Shown one piece after another: positions 46,675-55,933 of a stretch of DNA of 64,000 bases. Each line of letters begins with the position of its first letter. The stretch's first letter is position 1. Source of the DNA: Pyxidicoccus caerfyrddinensis. Its GTDB lineage: Bacteria; Myxococcota; Myxococcia; Myxococcales; Myxococcaceae. The notes beneath the pieces are model-generated. The model saw nothing but the letters and a program-made list of their open reading frames with translations, was not told the DNA's origin and made no database searches. The stretch spans positions 321,444 to 385,443 of the forward strand of contig NZ_JAAIYA010000012.1 of the NCBI RefSeq assembly GCF_010894405.1, in the 5' to 3' direction. Made by a program: the position numbers and the translations under genes.

Positions 46675-47586
46675 CTACGCGCGGGAAGGCGTGGCGCTCG
46701 CCGGCTCGACATGGACGACCACGTCCACCACCTGCGGGTAGGCCTCCTGCAACAGCGTCTCCACCTGGTCCGCCACCTCGTGGGCCTGGGCGGTGGACAG
46801 GAGCGGGTCCACTTCAATCTTGAGGTCCACGTAGACGCTCTCCTCCATGCCGCGGCTGCGCACGTTGCGGCAGGAGCGCACGCCCGTCACCCCCATGGTC
46901 CGCCGCGCCACGTCCACCGGGTCCAGGCGCGCGGTGTCGGAGAGGATGCCCACCGAGTGCCGGACGATGCCGTACGCCACCCACGCCACGAAGACCATGA
47001 CGCCCAGGGCAATCACCCCGTCCGCGCGCGGGTAACCCAGCCACACCAGCAACAGCGATGCGAGGACAGCGAGGGTGACGTAGACGTCGGACATCGTGTG
47101 GCTCGCGTCCGCCAGCAGCAGGGAGCTCTTGTACTTGTGCCCGTAGTGCCGCTCCACCCGCGTCACCACCATGTTCACCACGAGGGTGAAGGCCATGACG
47201 CCCGCCATCGTCGCCGTCACCTGCGGGTGCTTGTCGTGCAGCAGCGAGTCGAGCGCCATGCGCCCCAGCTCCAGCATGCCGATGCCAATCATGGCGCCGA
47301 TGCCCAGCGACGCGAGCGCCTCGAACTTGCCGTGCCCGTAGGGGTGGTCCTCGTCCGCCGGGCGCGACGCGACGCCCATGGCCACGAGGCCCAGCACGTT
47401 GGAGCCGCCGTCGATGAAGGAGTGCAGCCCGTCCGCCGTCACTGACGCGGACTGGCTGAGCAGGCCGAAGCCGAGCTTGGTGGCGGCCACCACCCAGTTG
47501 GCTCCCAGGATGGCCAGCAGGACGAGGCGGACCTTCCGGTTGCGCTGCTGCAGGGCGAGGCTGCGGTCGAGGATGGGCGTTTCCAC
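46675..47586 (-). CDS. Cation diffusion facilitator (CDF) transporter
   Basis: 303 residues from a GTG. Six membrane segments and a cytoplasmic C-terminal domain. Metal-site residues lie in helix 2 (SVTADGLHSFIDGGSN) and helix 5 (LLADASHTMSDVYVTL), the A-D-x-x-H-x-x-x-D pattern used for zinc, iron or manganese efflux. The region HPYGHGKFEALASL is the usual loop. The C-terminal domain ends EVDPLLSTAQAHEVADQVETLL. Closest in style to FieF/CzcD; the metal cannot be read from sequence. Confidence 0.9.
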   Translation of the reverse strand: METPILDRSLALQQRNRKVRLVLLAILGANWVVAATKLGFGLLSQSASVTADGLHSFIDGGSNVLGLVAMGVASRPADEDHPYGHGKFEALASLGIGAMIGIGMLELGRMALDSLLHDKHPQVTATMAGVMAFTLVVNMVVTRVERHYGHKYKSSLLLADASHTMSDVYVTLAVLASLLLVWLGYPRADGVIALGVMVFVAWVAYGIVRHSVGILSDTARLDPVDVARRTMGVTGVRSCRNVRSRGMEESVYVDLKIEVDPLLSTAQAHEVADQVETLLQEAYPQVVDVVVHVEPASATPSRA

Positions 47587-47658
47587 GGCGCGGCAGGGTA
47601 GTGGGAAGCCCGTCCGGCCGCGAGGAACTCGTGAGGCTGGATGCTCACCGGTACGCGC

Positions 47659-48900
47659 TCAGTTCGGCCCGCGGAACAGCCGCATGCGCGGGCCGCCGCC
47701 CATCTCCATGAAGAAGCCGAACTGGAACTTCACCTCCGCGTCCTGGCTCAACAGGCCCGGCGGCGGGTTGGGGAAGGGCTGCGCGCGCTTGAAGGAGGAC
47801 ACGGCCTCCAGGTCCAGGAAGTCCAGGCCGCTGCTCTTCTCCACCTGGACGTCCTTCAACTGGCCCTTCTCGTCGAGCGTAATCGTCAGCAGCGTGTACC
47901 GGTCCTTCCCCGCGAACGTCGCACCGGTGGGGTCCCTCCGGCGCATCTGCTCGTTGGGGTTCCAGTGCATGCCCACGCTCTGCTTCACGCGGTTGAAGAA
48001 GCTGGCGTACTTCCACTCGCGCGTGTTGAGGAGGGTGGCGTCGCCCTCGTCCGCCTCGTCCAGGTGGTCATTGGGGGCGGCGCCCAGCACCTTGTCCATG
48101 ACGGCGCGCGAGGGCTGCAGCGCGGCCATGCCCGGCGCGCCCGCGCGCCCGGCCGAGCCCTCCTCTTCGCCCCCCACGCCCGGCTGGATTTTCAGGCGCT
48201 TGGAGTTGCCCACCATCTCGTCGCTCTCGTTCTGGTTGTTCACCACGACGCCCGGCCCCCGCGTGTTGGGGTCCGTCTTCACGGCCACCTCGTTCTTGCG
48301 GCGCGCGTCGGGGAGTTCGAGGGTGGACTTCTGGCGGGCCTCGGACGCGGGCTTCTCGTCGTTGCCCAGGCCGTTGTTGCCGGCGATGCGCGGCGCCTGC
48401 TCCTGGCGCGCGTCCGCGCCTTCCTGGGCCTGCGGCGCCGTCCGCTGCGGCATGGCGTTGCGGTAGAAGGGCGTCTGCTCCCGGGCGCGCGTCTCCTTGT
48501 TCACCCGGTTGTCGCTCTCGGCGAGGTACTTCGCGTTCGGGTCCACCTGGTCGTTGCCCGGCGCGACGTCCACCACCTGGCCCTTGGGCTTGTCCTCGGG
48601 CTTCTTCTCCTCTTCCTTCTTCTCCTTGACGCGGGGACGCTCGGACACCTGCGACTTGGAGCGCGGGTCCACTGGCCCCCGGTTCTTCGCCCACTGCTCG
48701 GCGGTGAGCGGACGGACGGCCACGGAGGTGGGCTTCGCGGGCCGCTTGTCCTTGGAGGGCGCGAGGCTGCCCGTGAGCAGCACGGCCCCCAGGTAGGCGC
48801 CGTGCAACAGGAGGGCGAGCACCACCGCGGCGACGACGCGCCACGGGGAGCCCTGCCGCCTCCGGCGGCGCCAATCTTCAGGAGAAGAACCCGTGCTCAC
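47659..48900 (-). CDS. TonB-like energy-transducing protein
   Basis: 413 residues from a GTG. A cytoplasmic basic start and one membrane helix (about 20-43, WRVVAAVVLALLLHGAYLGAVLL) are followed by a long charged, Pro/Lys/Glu-rich periplasmic spacer (about 45-290). The C-terminal TonB-type domain contains YTLLTITLDEKGQLKDVQVEKSSGLDFLDLEAVSSFKRAQPFPNPP. Such proteins transmit inner-membrane energy to the outer membrane or form related trans-envelope complexes. No exbB/exbD lies beside it; the TolQ/TolR-type genes at the window start are 46 kb away. Confidence 0.85.
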   Translation of the reverse strand: MSTGSSPEDWRRRRRQGSPWRVVAAVVLALLLHGAYLGAVLLTGSLAPSKDKRPAKPTSVAVRPLTAEQWAKNRGPVDPRSKSQVSERPRVKEKKEEEKKPEDKPKGQVVDVAPGNDQVDPNAKYLAESDNRVNKETRAREQTPFYRNAMPQRTAPQAQEGADARQEQAPRIAGNNGLGNDEKPASEARQKSTLELPDARRKNEVAVKTDPNTRGPGVVVNNQNESDEMVGNSKRLKIQPGVGGEEEGSAGRAGAPGMAALQPSRAVMDKVLGAAPNDHLDEADEGDATLLNTREWKYASFFNRVKQSVGMHWNPNEQMRRRDPTGATFAGKDRYTLLTITLDEKGQLKDVQVEKSSGLDFLDLEAVSSFKRAQPFPNPPPGLLSQDAEVKFQFGFFMEMGGGPRMRLFRGPN

Positions 48901-48905
48901 GGCGC

Positions 48906-48933
48906 GATGATAAACCTCCGGGCCGGCGGTCTA
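48906..48933 (-). promoter_or_regulatory. Possible promoter of the tonB-like gene
   Basis: On the minus strand TATCAT (48911-48906), five of six matches to TATAAT, ends five bases before the GTG. A weak CTAGAC (48933-48928) lies 16 bases further up. GGAGG also lies in the spacer, 14 bases before the GTG. Confidence 0.3.
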
Positions 48934-49020
48934 GTCCCGTCCCGTTCGCGGCAGAACAGGCGGGCAGGGGAGGAGATTCGCGAGACGTGCACTGGTACGC
49001 ATGAGCGCCCCCCTTCGATC

Positions 49021-50871
49021 TCAATAAATGGGGGCCACCTCGGCGCCGTTGAAGTAGTGACGGAGGATGTCCTGGTAGCGCTGCCCGGCCTCCGCCCGGC
49101 CAATGGCGCCTGTCTGGCACATCCCTACTCCGTGGCCCCACCCGCCGCCACGGAAAAGCCAGCCGGTAATCTGGCCCTCGACGTCCCGCTCGGCCTCCAC
49201 CACCGCCATGCTGCTGTTGAGCATCCCGAAGAGGCGGCGGATGTTCAGTTCGCCCCGAATCTGCGTGGCCCCCTGGTCTCCGGACAGCGTCAGCACCCGG
49301 GCCCGCCCGGACACCCCGCGCTCGGAGAAGGCCAGGGCCTGCACCCGACCGATGCCCAGGTGGCGGGTGAGGGCGTTCACCTGGTCGGCCGTGAAGCGCT
49401 TCTCCCACCGGAACTTGCTGGGCTGCGCGAAGCTGGACAGCCGGCAGGCGGCCGGCAAATCGGTGGTCGCGAGCCACTCCTCCAGGTGCGCCGGCAGCGG
49501 GTAGCGGCCCGCCGAGGGCAGCACGTCCGGGCGCCCGCGCAGGCTGGGGTCCGGGGGGCCGCCCCACACCACGTCGTTGTCCTCCGTGTGGCCGCCGCAC
49601 ACCGCGCTGTAGACGGAGTCCACCAGCCGCCCGTCCTGGCTGAAGAGCCCCTCACCCCGGGTGGCCTCCACGGCGGCGGTGGTGCTGGCCACCTCGCCGG
49701 TGCGCCCCCGGTACACCGCGCAGTGCTGCTCCGAACAGAGCAGGTACGGGTCCGCCAGGTGCTTGATGCCCACCTTGGCCAGCAGCTCGCCCCGGGCGGT
49801 GACGGCCTGCGCCTTGAGCGCCTCCGGGTGGGCGCGCGCGAAGATTTCGGACGGCACCAGGCCCTTGAGCAAATCCTCCAGGGGGACGACGTTCACCACC
49901 GCCAGCGTGCCGGCGCGGTCCACCACCAGCTGAAGGGCGCCCCGGAAGGTGCGGTCCTCGAAGCCGTGGAAGTCGTAGCCCACGCCGTACTCCACCTGCC
50001 GCACGTCGAAGCCCGCGCCGTCCGGCGTCTCCGCGTCCAGCCGGTCCTGCGCCAGCCCCACCACCATGCCGGATTCATCCCGTAGCTCGAGGATGGCGCT
50101 CGCCGGGGTGCGCACCTCCTCGAAGAGCGTCGTCCGCACGCCGTACTCGCGCAGCAGTTGGGCCTGCTTGCGGCTGGCGGCGTCGGGAGGAAGCGCCTCG
50201 TCCACCAGCAGCAGGTAGCGCCGGTTGTCGATGACCTTGCCGGCGATGCCGTACACCGCGCCGAGCACGTGCGCGCGCACCGCGATGCCTCGTGTGCGCC
50301 ACACCTCCTGGGCCGCGCTCAACCCCTCGCGGTCGGCGATGCGGAACTCGCCCAGCTGCACGCGCGCGGTGAGCACCGCCGGCTCTCCCTGCGTCACGCG
50401 CACCGACCAGCGCGTGCCCGCCGCCGCGTCCAGCACCTTGTCGTCGGGCCCTCCGAAGCGCAGGCGCATGCGGCCCCGCGAGGAGAACGTCACCTCGCGC
50501 CGGCCCTCCATCAGCCGGATGGGGATGCGCGGCTCGCCGCCGCGGAAGTCGAGTCGCTTGAGATCTCCCGGCCCTGGGAGGCCCTGCGCCAGCGGGTCTT
50601 CCAGCCCCGGGAGGCCCGGGCCCGCGTCGGGGCCGCCATCAGCGGCTTCGGTGAGGGGAGGGCGGGCGTCCGCGCCTCCGTCGGAGTCTTCGAGGGCACC
50701 CGGGTGGGGAAGGCGGGTGTCCGAAGAAGCAGTGCCTCCGTCAGGAGGAGCGCCCGCCTGCCCGCTCGTGGAGGAGGGAACGCGGCTGGACGCGGGCTTC
50801 GGGGCCGCGCACGCGGAGAGCAGGAGGGTGGCAAGGAGCAGCGGGACGGCGAGTCGCACGGAGGGCGCCAC
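49021..50871 (-). CDS. SpoIID/LytB-domain lipoprotein
   Basis: 616 residues from a GTG. A lipobox (LATLLLSACAAP) leads into a Gly/Asp/Ser/Pro spacer. The SpoIID domain follows: VVPLEDLLKGLVPSEIFARAHPEALKAQAVTARGELL, YRGRTGEVASTTAAVEATRGE and, near the end, RGGGWGHGVGMCQTGAIGRAEAGQRYQDIL with the conserved histidine and cysteine. SpoIID proteins are lytic transglycosylases acting on denuded peptidoglycan, known best from sporulation in Bacillus. In a myxobacterium a role in cell-wall change, perhaps during spore formation, is possible but not shown. Confidence 0.9.
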   Translation of the reverse strand: MAPSVRLAVPLLLATLLLSACAAPKPASSRVPSSTSGQAGAPPDGGTASSDTRLPHPGALEDSDGGADARPPLTEAADGGPDAGPGLPGLEDPLAQGLPGPGDLKRLDFRGGEPRIPIRLMEGRREVTFSSRGRMRLRFGGPDDKVLDAAAGTRWSVRVTQGEPAVLTARVQLGEFRIADREGLSAAQEVWRTRGIAVRAHVLGAVYGIAGKVIDNRRYLLLVDEALPPDAASRKQAQLLREYGVRTTLFEEVRTPASAILELRDESGMVVGLAQDRLDAETPDGAGFDVRQVEYGVGYDFHGFEDRTFRGALQLVVDRAGTLAVVNVVPLEDLLKGLVPSEIFARAHPEALKAQAVTARGELLAKVGIKHLADPYLLCSEQHCAVYRGRTGEVASTTAAVEATRGEGLFSQDGRLVDSVYSAVCGGHTEDNDVVWGGPPDPSLRGRPDVLPSAGRYPLPAHLEEWLATTDLPAACRLSSFAQPSKFRWEKRFTADQVNALTRHLGIGRVQALAFSERGVSGRARVLTLSGDQGATQIRGELNIRRLFGMLNSSMAVVEAERDVEGQITGWLFRGGGWGHGVGMCQTGAIGRAEAGQRYQDILRHYFNGAEVAPIY

Positions 50872-51012
50872 CGTAGTCGCGGCCCCCGTGGGCTGTCACG
50901 GCCGGACGCCCGCCGGGGCGCCTGGATTGCCACGACTTGGGGTGAATACAACGCACCGGCTCCCGCGTTGCCCCTGCTCATGCGAAATCGACGAGGCAAC
51001 TGCTTGAAGCGG

Positions 51013-52671
51013 ATGAAGACCCCGACGGCCGCCCTGGCCGCGAGCCTGCTCATGCTCGGCGCGACTGCCCACGCCGACGGCGGGCTGTTCCCCCTTCCCG
51101 GGTTCCCCGGCGCTCCGTCCTCGCCCGCGCCGATGCCCGCCCCCACGGAGCCCGGCACGCCGGCCCCCGCCACTCCGGGCGCGCCCACGACTCCTGGCAT
51201 GGAGCCGCCCCTGGGCGTGCAGCCGGTGCCGAACACGCCGGTGGAGTCCCTGCCCGAGCACGCGGACCATGCGAACATCGCCGAGCCGGGCCCCCAGCCG
51301 GGCGTCTCGGCCGCGGCGCTGGCGCCCGCGGCGGCCCAGGCGTTCTCCCGTGAGTGGGTGGTGAGCCCGTCCGGCAACGACTCCGGCGACGGCAGCGCCG
51401 CACAGCCCTTCCTCACCATCGCGAAGGCCATCAGCCAGGCCAACCCCGGCGAGGTCGTCCGCGTGCTCGCGGGCACCTACAACGAGCGCATCATCCTCGG
51501 GGACAACGCGAAGGCGGGCACCCCGGAGGCGAAGATTACGCTCCAGGGCGAGGGCCGCCCGCACATCGTCCCCGGCAACGGCGGGGGCGCGCTCGTGCAG
51601 GTTCGCCGCCCCAACTGGGTCGTCGACGGCTTCGACCTGGACGTCCAGGGACAGGCCTTCTTCGCCGTCACTTTCGAGGGCAACGTGCAGGGCTCGGTGC
51701 TGGCCAACTCGGAGCTGCACCATGGCGGCGGCGGGGCCGGCGTGACGACGTATGGCAACGCCACCGGCGCCATCATCGAGAACAACCACATCCACGACTT
51801 CGTGCGGAACACCGGCAACAAGGACTCGCACGGCGTGGTGGTGCAGCCGACGTCGCACGACATCACCGTGCGCAACAACGACATCCACGACAACTCGGGT
51901 GACTCCGTGCAGTGCCTGGGGCCCGAGGGCTTCAGCTCGCTGCCGCCCGCGGACGGCCTGGTGGTGGAGAACAACCACTTCTACGCCAACCGGGAGAACG
52001 CGGTGGACATCAAGACGTGCCACAACGTCGTCATCCGCAACAACCGCATGCACCAGTTCCGCCCGACGTCCACGGCGAAGGGTGACGTGGTGGTGGTGCA
52101 CTACTCCGCGCGCAACGTGACGGTGGAGGACAACGAAATCTACGACTCCGCCAAGGGCATCTCGGTGGGCGGCAACCACGAGGGCCCCGTGCCCACCGGC
52201 ATCGTCGTCCGGCGCAACCGCGTGCACGACATCTCCACTGTCGGCGGCGGTGAGGGCACCGGCATCCGCCTGGAGAACTCCAGCGGCACGGTGGTGGTCA
52301 ACAACACGATTTCGCGCGTGTCCACGGCGCTCATCATCGGCCACGGCACCGGCGGGCCCACGCAGGCCCCGGCGGTGCAGAACAACATCGTGGACACCAC
52401 GCCCATCGCGGTGGACCTCGGCGGTCAGGCTCCGGGCATGAAGATGGGGGCCAACCTCTTCCCGGCCGGCGCGCAGTTCAAGCAGAACGGGACGCTCCAG
52501 GGACTGGAGCAGTTCAAGGCCGCCGCCGGCGACACCACCTCCACCGGCGGCTCGCCGGACCTGGGCGAGGCCTTCGCCCCGGGCGTCGCGGCGGTGGACC
52601 ACGGCACCGACGTGGGCCTGCCCTTCTGCGGCGCGAGCCCCGACATCGGCGCGGTGGAAATGGGCTGCTGA
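51013..52671 (+). CDS. Secreted right-handed beta-helix protein
   Basis: 552 residues from the ATG at 51013; an ATG at 50980 is a less likely start. Signal peptide MKTPTAALAASLLMLGATAHA, then a Pro-rich spacer (about 22-95), DUF1565-like WVVSPSGNDSGDGSAAQPFLTIAKAI, and a parallel beta-helix of pectate-lyase type repeats (IIENNHIHDF, ITVRNNDIHDNSGD, LVVENNHFYANRENAVDIKTCHNVVIRNNRMHQF, VTVEDNEIYDSAKGI, IVVRRNRVHDIS). A short Cys-bearing end (CGASPDIGAVEMGC) follows. It probably binds or cleaves polysaccharide outside the cell. Confidence 0.85.
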   Translation: MKTPTAALAASLLMLGATAHADGGLFPLPGFPGAPSSPAPMPAPTEPGTPAPATPGAPTTPGMEPPLGVQPVPNTPVESLPEHADHANIAEPGPQPGVSAAALAPAAAQAFSREWVVSPSGNDSGDGSAAQPFLTIAKAISQANPGEVVRVLAGTYNERIILGDNAKAGTPEAKITLQGEGRPHIVPGNGGGALVQVRRPNWVVDGFDLDVQGQAFFAVTFEGNVQGSVLANSELHHGGGGAGVTTYGNATGAIIENNHIHDFVRNTGNKDSHGVVVQPTSHDITVRNNDIHDNSGDSVQCLGPEGFSSLPPADGLVVENNHFYANRENAVDIKTCHNVVIRNNRMHQFRPTSTAKGDVVVVHYSARNVTVEDNEIYDSAKGISVGGNHEGPVPTGIVVRRNRVHDISTVGGGEGTGIRLENSSGTVVVNNTISRVSTALIIGHGTGGPTQAPAVQNNIVDTTPIAVDLGGQAPGMKMGANLFPAGAQFKQNGTLQGLEQFKAAAGDTTSTGGSPDLGEAFAPGVAAVDHGTDVGLPFCGASPDIGAVEMGC

Positions 52672-52749
52672 CGGCGGCCCGCCCCACGCCCCGGCTCGCC
52701 CGCGCGGGAGCCGGGCCGCGGGCCACGGACGTCAGCGGTGGAAAATGAC

Positions 52750-52786
52750 AAGGCCCGATGCGGAAGCGACTTCCGCATCGGGCCTT
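52750..52786. terminator. Bidirectional terminator between the beta-helix gene and tRNA-Cys
   Basis: A 17-pair perfect stem: AAGGCCCGATGCGGAAG (52750-52766) and CTTCCGCATCGGGCCTT (52770-52786) with a CGA loop. T-rich bases follow on both strands (CTTTGTCTTT on plus; GTCATTTTC on minus). It serves the convergent beta-helix gene and tRNA. Confidence 0.9.
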
Positions 52787-52794
52787 TGTCTTTG

Positions 52795-52866
52795 AGGCGC
52801 CACCCGGATTCGAACCGGGGAATGAAGGTTTTGCAGACCTTTGCCTTACCACTTGGCTATGGCGCC
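52795..52866 (-). tRNA. tRNA-Cys (GCA)
   Basis: A full cloverleaf on the minus strand: acceptor GGCGCCA with TGGCGCC, D-arm GCCAAGTGGTAAGGC, anticodon arm AGGTCTGCAAAACCT with anticodon GCA (Cys), and TPsiC arm CCGGTTCGAATCCGG. The discriminator base is U, as in bacterial tRNA-Cys. CCA is not encoded. Confidence 0.96.
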
Positions 52867-53017
52867 GAGAGGATGGGGTCGGCTTTATACGCAGCCGCCC
52901 GCCGCCCGGTCAAGGATGCAACAGCAGCGTGGACGCAATGCGTCCCGCTAGCATGACGCGCACGAAGAGGTTCCACCCCGGGTGCGCGTTGGCCCCGAAG
53001 AGAGAGGTGTCCCGAAG

Positions 53018-54169
53018 ATGCTGCACGGCCATGGGCTGTACCTGGAAGAGCATGACGCGTTTCGCCGCACGGTGCGGGCGGTGGTGGACAAGGAAGTCCT
53101 CCCGTTCGTCGCCGAGTGGGAGGAGCGGGAGGAGTTCCCCCGGGAGCTCTTCACGCGCTTTGGCGAGCTGGGGTTCCTCGGGCTGAAGTACCCGGTGGAG
53201 TACGGGGGCTCTGCGGCCGGAGAGCTTTACGAGGCGGTGCTCCTGGAGGAGCTGGGCCGCTGCGGCTCCGGGGGTGTGTCCGCCGGCCTGGGGGCGCAGT
53301 TCACCATCTCCACCGGCCCCATCCACCTGTTCGGCACGGACGCGCAGAAGCGCCGCTGGCTCACCCCCGCCATCCGCGGGGAGAAGATTGGCGCGCTGGG
53401 CATCACCGAGCCCGACGCCGGCTCGGACGTGGCGGGTCTGCGCACCACCGCGCGGCGCGACGGTGATTCCTGGGTGCTCAACGGCTCCAAGACGTACATC
53501 ACCAACGGCGTGCGCGCGGACTTCGTCGTGCTGGCCGTGAAGACGGACCCGGCCGCGGGCCACAAGGGCCTGTCCATGGTGGTGGTGGAGAAGGGCACAC
53601 CGGGCTTCAGCGTGGGCCGCAAGCTGAAGAAGGTGGGCTGGCGCGCCTCGGACACCGCGGAGCTGTTCCTGGAGGACTGCCGCGTGCCCGCGGAGAACCT
53701 GCTCGGCGTGGAGGGGCAGGGCTTCTCGCAAATCATGGGCAACTTCCAGTGGGAGCGCCTGTCGCTGGCCCTGGGCGCGGTGGGCGCCATGGACGACATG
53801 CTGGAGAAGGTGCTCGAGCACGTGAAGTCGCGCCGCGCCTTCGGCCAGTCGCTCAACCAGTTCCAGGTGGTGCGCCACAAGCTGGCGGACCTGTTCACCG
53901 CCCGCGAGTGCGCGCGCCAGCTCACGTACCACGCGCTGCGCCTGCACGTGGCCGGTGAGTGGGCCGTCGCCCAGACGTCCATGGCGAAGAAGGTGGCCAC
54001 CGAGACGGCCTGCCGCGTGGCGGACGAGTGCCTCCAGCTCCACGGCGGCGCGGGCTACATGATGGAGTACGACATCCAGCGCCACTGGCGCGACGCGCGC
54101 CTGGGCCCCATCGGCGGCGGCACCAGCGAGGTGATGAACGAAATCATCGCCAAGCAGCTCGGGCTCTGA
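53018..54169 (+). CDS. Acyl-CoA dehydrogenase
   Basis: 383 residues from the ATG at 53018. A flavoprotein that forms the trans-2 double bond in acyl-CoA. Seen: GLKYPVEYGGSAAGELYEAVLLEELGR, the signature GALGITEPDAGSDVAGLRTTARR, FAD contacts in WVLNGSKTYITNG, and the C-terminal QLHGGAGYMMEYDIQRHWRDARLGPIGGGTSEVMNEIIAKQLG, where a Glu serves as catalytic base in this family. Fatty- or branched-chain substrate is not clear. Nothing nearby is a beta-oxidation partner. Confidence 0.92.
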   Translation: MLHGHGLYLEEHDAFRRTVRAVVDKEVLPFVAEWEEREEFPRELFTRFGELGFLGLKYPVEYGGSAAGELYEAVLLEELGRCGSGGVSAGLGAQFTISTGPIHLFGTDAQKRRWLTPAIRGEKIGALGITEPDAGSDVAGLRTTARRDGDSWVLNGSKTYITNGVRADFVVLAVKTDPAAGHKGLSMVVVEKGTPGFSVGRKLKKVGWRASDTAELFLEDCRVPAENLLGVEGQGFSQIMGNFQWERLSLALGAVGAMDDMLEKVLEHVKSRRAFGQSLNQFQVVRHKLADLFTARECARQLTYHALRLHVAGEWAVAQTSMAKKVATETACRVADECLQLHGGAGYMMEYDIQRHWRDARLGPIGGGTSEVMNEIIAKQLGL

Positions 54170-54307
54170 CTGTAGGCGGGGTGCGCCCACGGTGGGCGGC
54201 GCGGTGCGGCACGCCCGCGCCGCCGGCCGGGCGGAGCAGGCGGGCGAGCGGGACGGAACAGGCCCCCGGGGCTCCGGGTTCCCGGAGAAGACCCCGCGGA
54301 GGTCCCC

Positions 54308-54661
54308 GTGGAGCCCATCATCGTCTGTGCCGAGCTGTACATGCGTCTGGGTGACGACGAAGTGCTCGTCCTCGACTGTCGTGATCCGTCGGATTGGGAA
54401 CGCTATGCGCTGCACATTCCGGGCGCGCTGAGGATGACGCCCACGGAAATCGCCCGCGACCTCCACATGCTGCCGGACGACGAGCTCATCGTCCTGTGCG
54501 GCTGCGCCCCGGATGGACGGGACACGCGCCGCATCTGCCGCCTGCTGCGCATGCGGGGACGCGAGGCCGTGTGCCTCGAAGGGGGGCTTGGCGCCTGGGT
54601 GACGGAGGGCTACCCCACCGAGCGACATGCCTCCGCACCCCAGGTCGCCCTGCATCACTGA
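54308..54661 (+). CDS. Rhodanese-domain protein
   Basis: 117 residues from a GTG. A single rhodanese fold: VLVLDCRDPSDWERYALHIPGALRM at the N-terminal half, and the active-site loop around Cys64/Cys66 (LIVLCGCAPDGRDT) followed by RRICRLLRMRGREAVCLEGGLGAWVTEGYP. Such small proteins transfer sulfane sulfur. Two cysteines in place of one at the loop is unusual and could mark a redox role. Confidence 0.85.
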   Translation: MEPIIVCAELYMRLGDDEVLVLDCRDPSDWERYALHIPGALRMTPTEIARDLHMLPDDELIVLCGCAPDGRDTRRICRLLRMRGREAVCLEGGLGAWVTEGYPTERHASAPQVALHH

Positions 54662-54736
54662 AGCAGGGTGGATGCAGCGCGTCGTCAAAGGGTGTATGGA
54701 GCGGCCGACTTCACCCTCCACTGGAGACACGCCCCC

Positions 54737-55825
54737 ATGGCCAGGCTTCGCGCGGCGCTCATCGGCGCCACTGGGCTCGCCGGACAGCAGTTCATCGCGG
54801 CCCTGAAGGACCACCCGTTCATCGAGTTGACCGGCCTCGCCGCGTCGCCTCGCTCGGCGGGCAAAGCCTACGGCGAGGCCCTGAAGACGGCCAACGGCAT
54901 GACGGCCTGGTTCGTCCCCGAGCCGCTGTCCCCCGACGTGGCCCGCATGCCCGTGGTGAGCGGTGATTCGCTCCAGGCGAAGGACTTCGACCTGGTCTTC
55001 TCCGCCGTGGAGGCGGACGTCGCGCGCGAGCTGGAGCCGCGGCTGGCGAAGGACATCCCCGTCTTCTCCGCCGCCAGCGCCTTCCGCTACGAGGACGACG
55101 TCCCGCTCCTCATTCCCCCCGTCAACGCCGCGCATGCCCCGCTCGTGCGGGAGCAGCAGAAGCGGCGCGGCTGGAAGGGCTACATCGTTCCGATTCCCAA
55201 CTGCACCACCACCGGCCTCGCCGTGACGCTGGCCCCGCTGGCCGAGCGCTTCGGCGTGAAGGCCGTGCTGATGACCAGCCTGCAGGCCATGTCCGGCGCC
55301 GGCCGCTCGCCGGGCGTCATCGGCCTGGACATCCTCGACAACGTCATCCCCTACATCCCCAAGGAAGAGCACAAGGTGGAGGTGGAGACGAAGAAGATCC
55401 TCGGCGCCCTGAAGGCCGACGGCGCGTCGCTCACGCCGCACGACGTCCGCGTGTCCTGCACCTGCACCCGCGTGGCCGTCATGGAGGGACACACGGAGTC
55501 CGTCTTCGTGTCGCTGGGAGCGAAGGCCACCGTCGCCGAGGTGGTGCAGGCGATGCGCGAGTGGAAGGGGGCCGAGGTGGCTCGCGGCCTGCCGTCTGCT
55601 CCCCCGCGGTGGATTGAAGTGCTGGATGATCCCTTCCGCCCGCAGCCCCGATTGGACCGCGACACGCACGGCGGCATGGCCACCACGGTGGGCCGCGTGC
55701 GCGAGGACGGCGTGCTGGAGAACGGCTTCAAGTACGTGCTCGTCTCCCACAACACCAAGATGGGGGCCGCGCGCGGGGCCATCCTCGTGGCCGAGCAGCT
55801 GCGGGCCCAGGGGCTGCTGGGCTGA
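54737..55825 (+). CDS. asd: Aspartate-semialdehyde dehydrogenase
   Basis: 362 residues from the ATG at 54737. Asd makes aspartate semialdehyde for lysine, methionine and threonine synthesis. The NADP-binding GATGLAGQQF is near the N terminus, then LVFSAVEADVARELE, and the catalytic Cys156 in IVPIPNCTTTGLAVTLAPL. The layout (SLQAMSGAGRSPGVIGLDILDNVIPYIPKEEHK) is that of the archaeal/fungal branch rather than the E. coli type. The rhodanese gene ends 75 bases upstream. Confidence 0.92.
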   Translation: MARLRAALIGATGLAGQQFIAALKDHPFIELTGLAASPRSAGKAYGEALKTANGMTAWFVPEPLSPDVARMPVVSGDSLQAKDFDLVFSAVEADVARELEPRLAKDIPVFSAASAFRYEDDVPLLIPPVNAAHAPLVREQQKRRGWKGYIVPIPNCTTTGLAVTLAPLAERFGVKAVLMTSLQAMSGAGRSPGVIGLDILDNVIPYIPKEEHKVEVETKKILGALKADGASLTPHDVRVSCTCTRVAVMEGHTESVFVSLGAKATVAEVVQAMREWKGAEVARGLPSAPPRWIEVLDDPFRPQPRLDRDTHGGMATTVGRVREDGVLENGFKYVLVSHNTKMGAARGAILVAEQLRAQGLLG

Positions 55826-55933
55826 CCCCGAATTTCGGCGCGCGCGCGCCACAGATTCAGGGTGCCATCGCAAGCTTGAACCACTACTGTGCGCGCCCAC
55901 GGACGCGCTAGATTCTTCTAGAGGAGATCTCTC

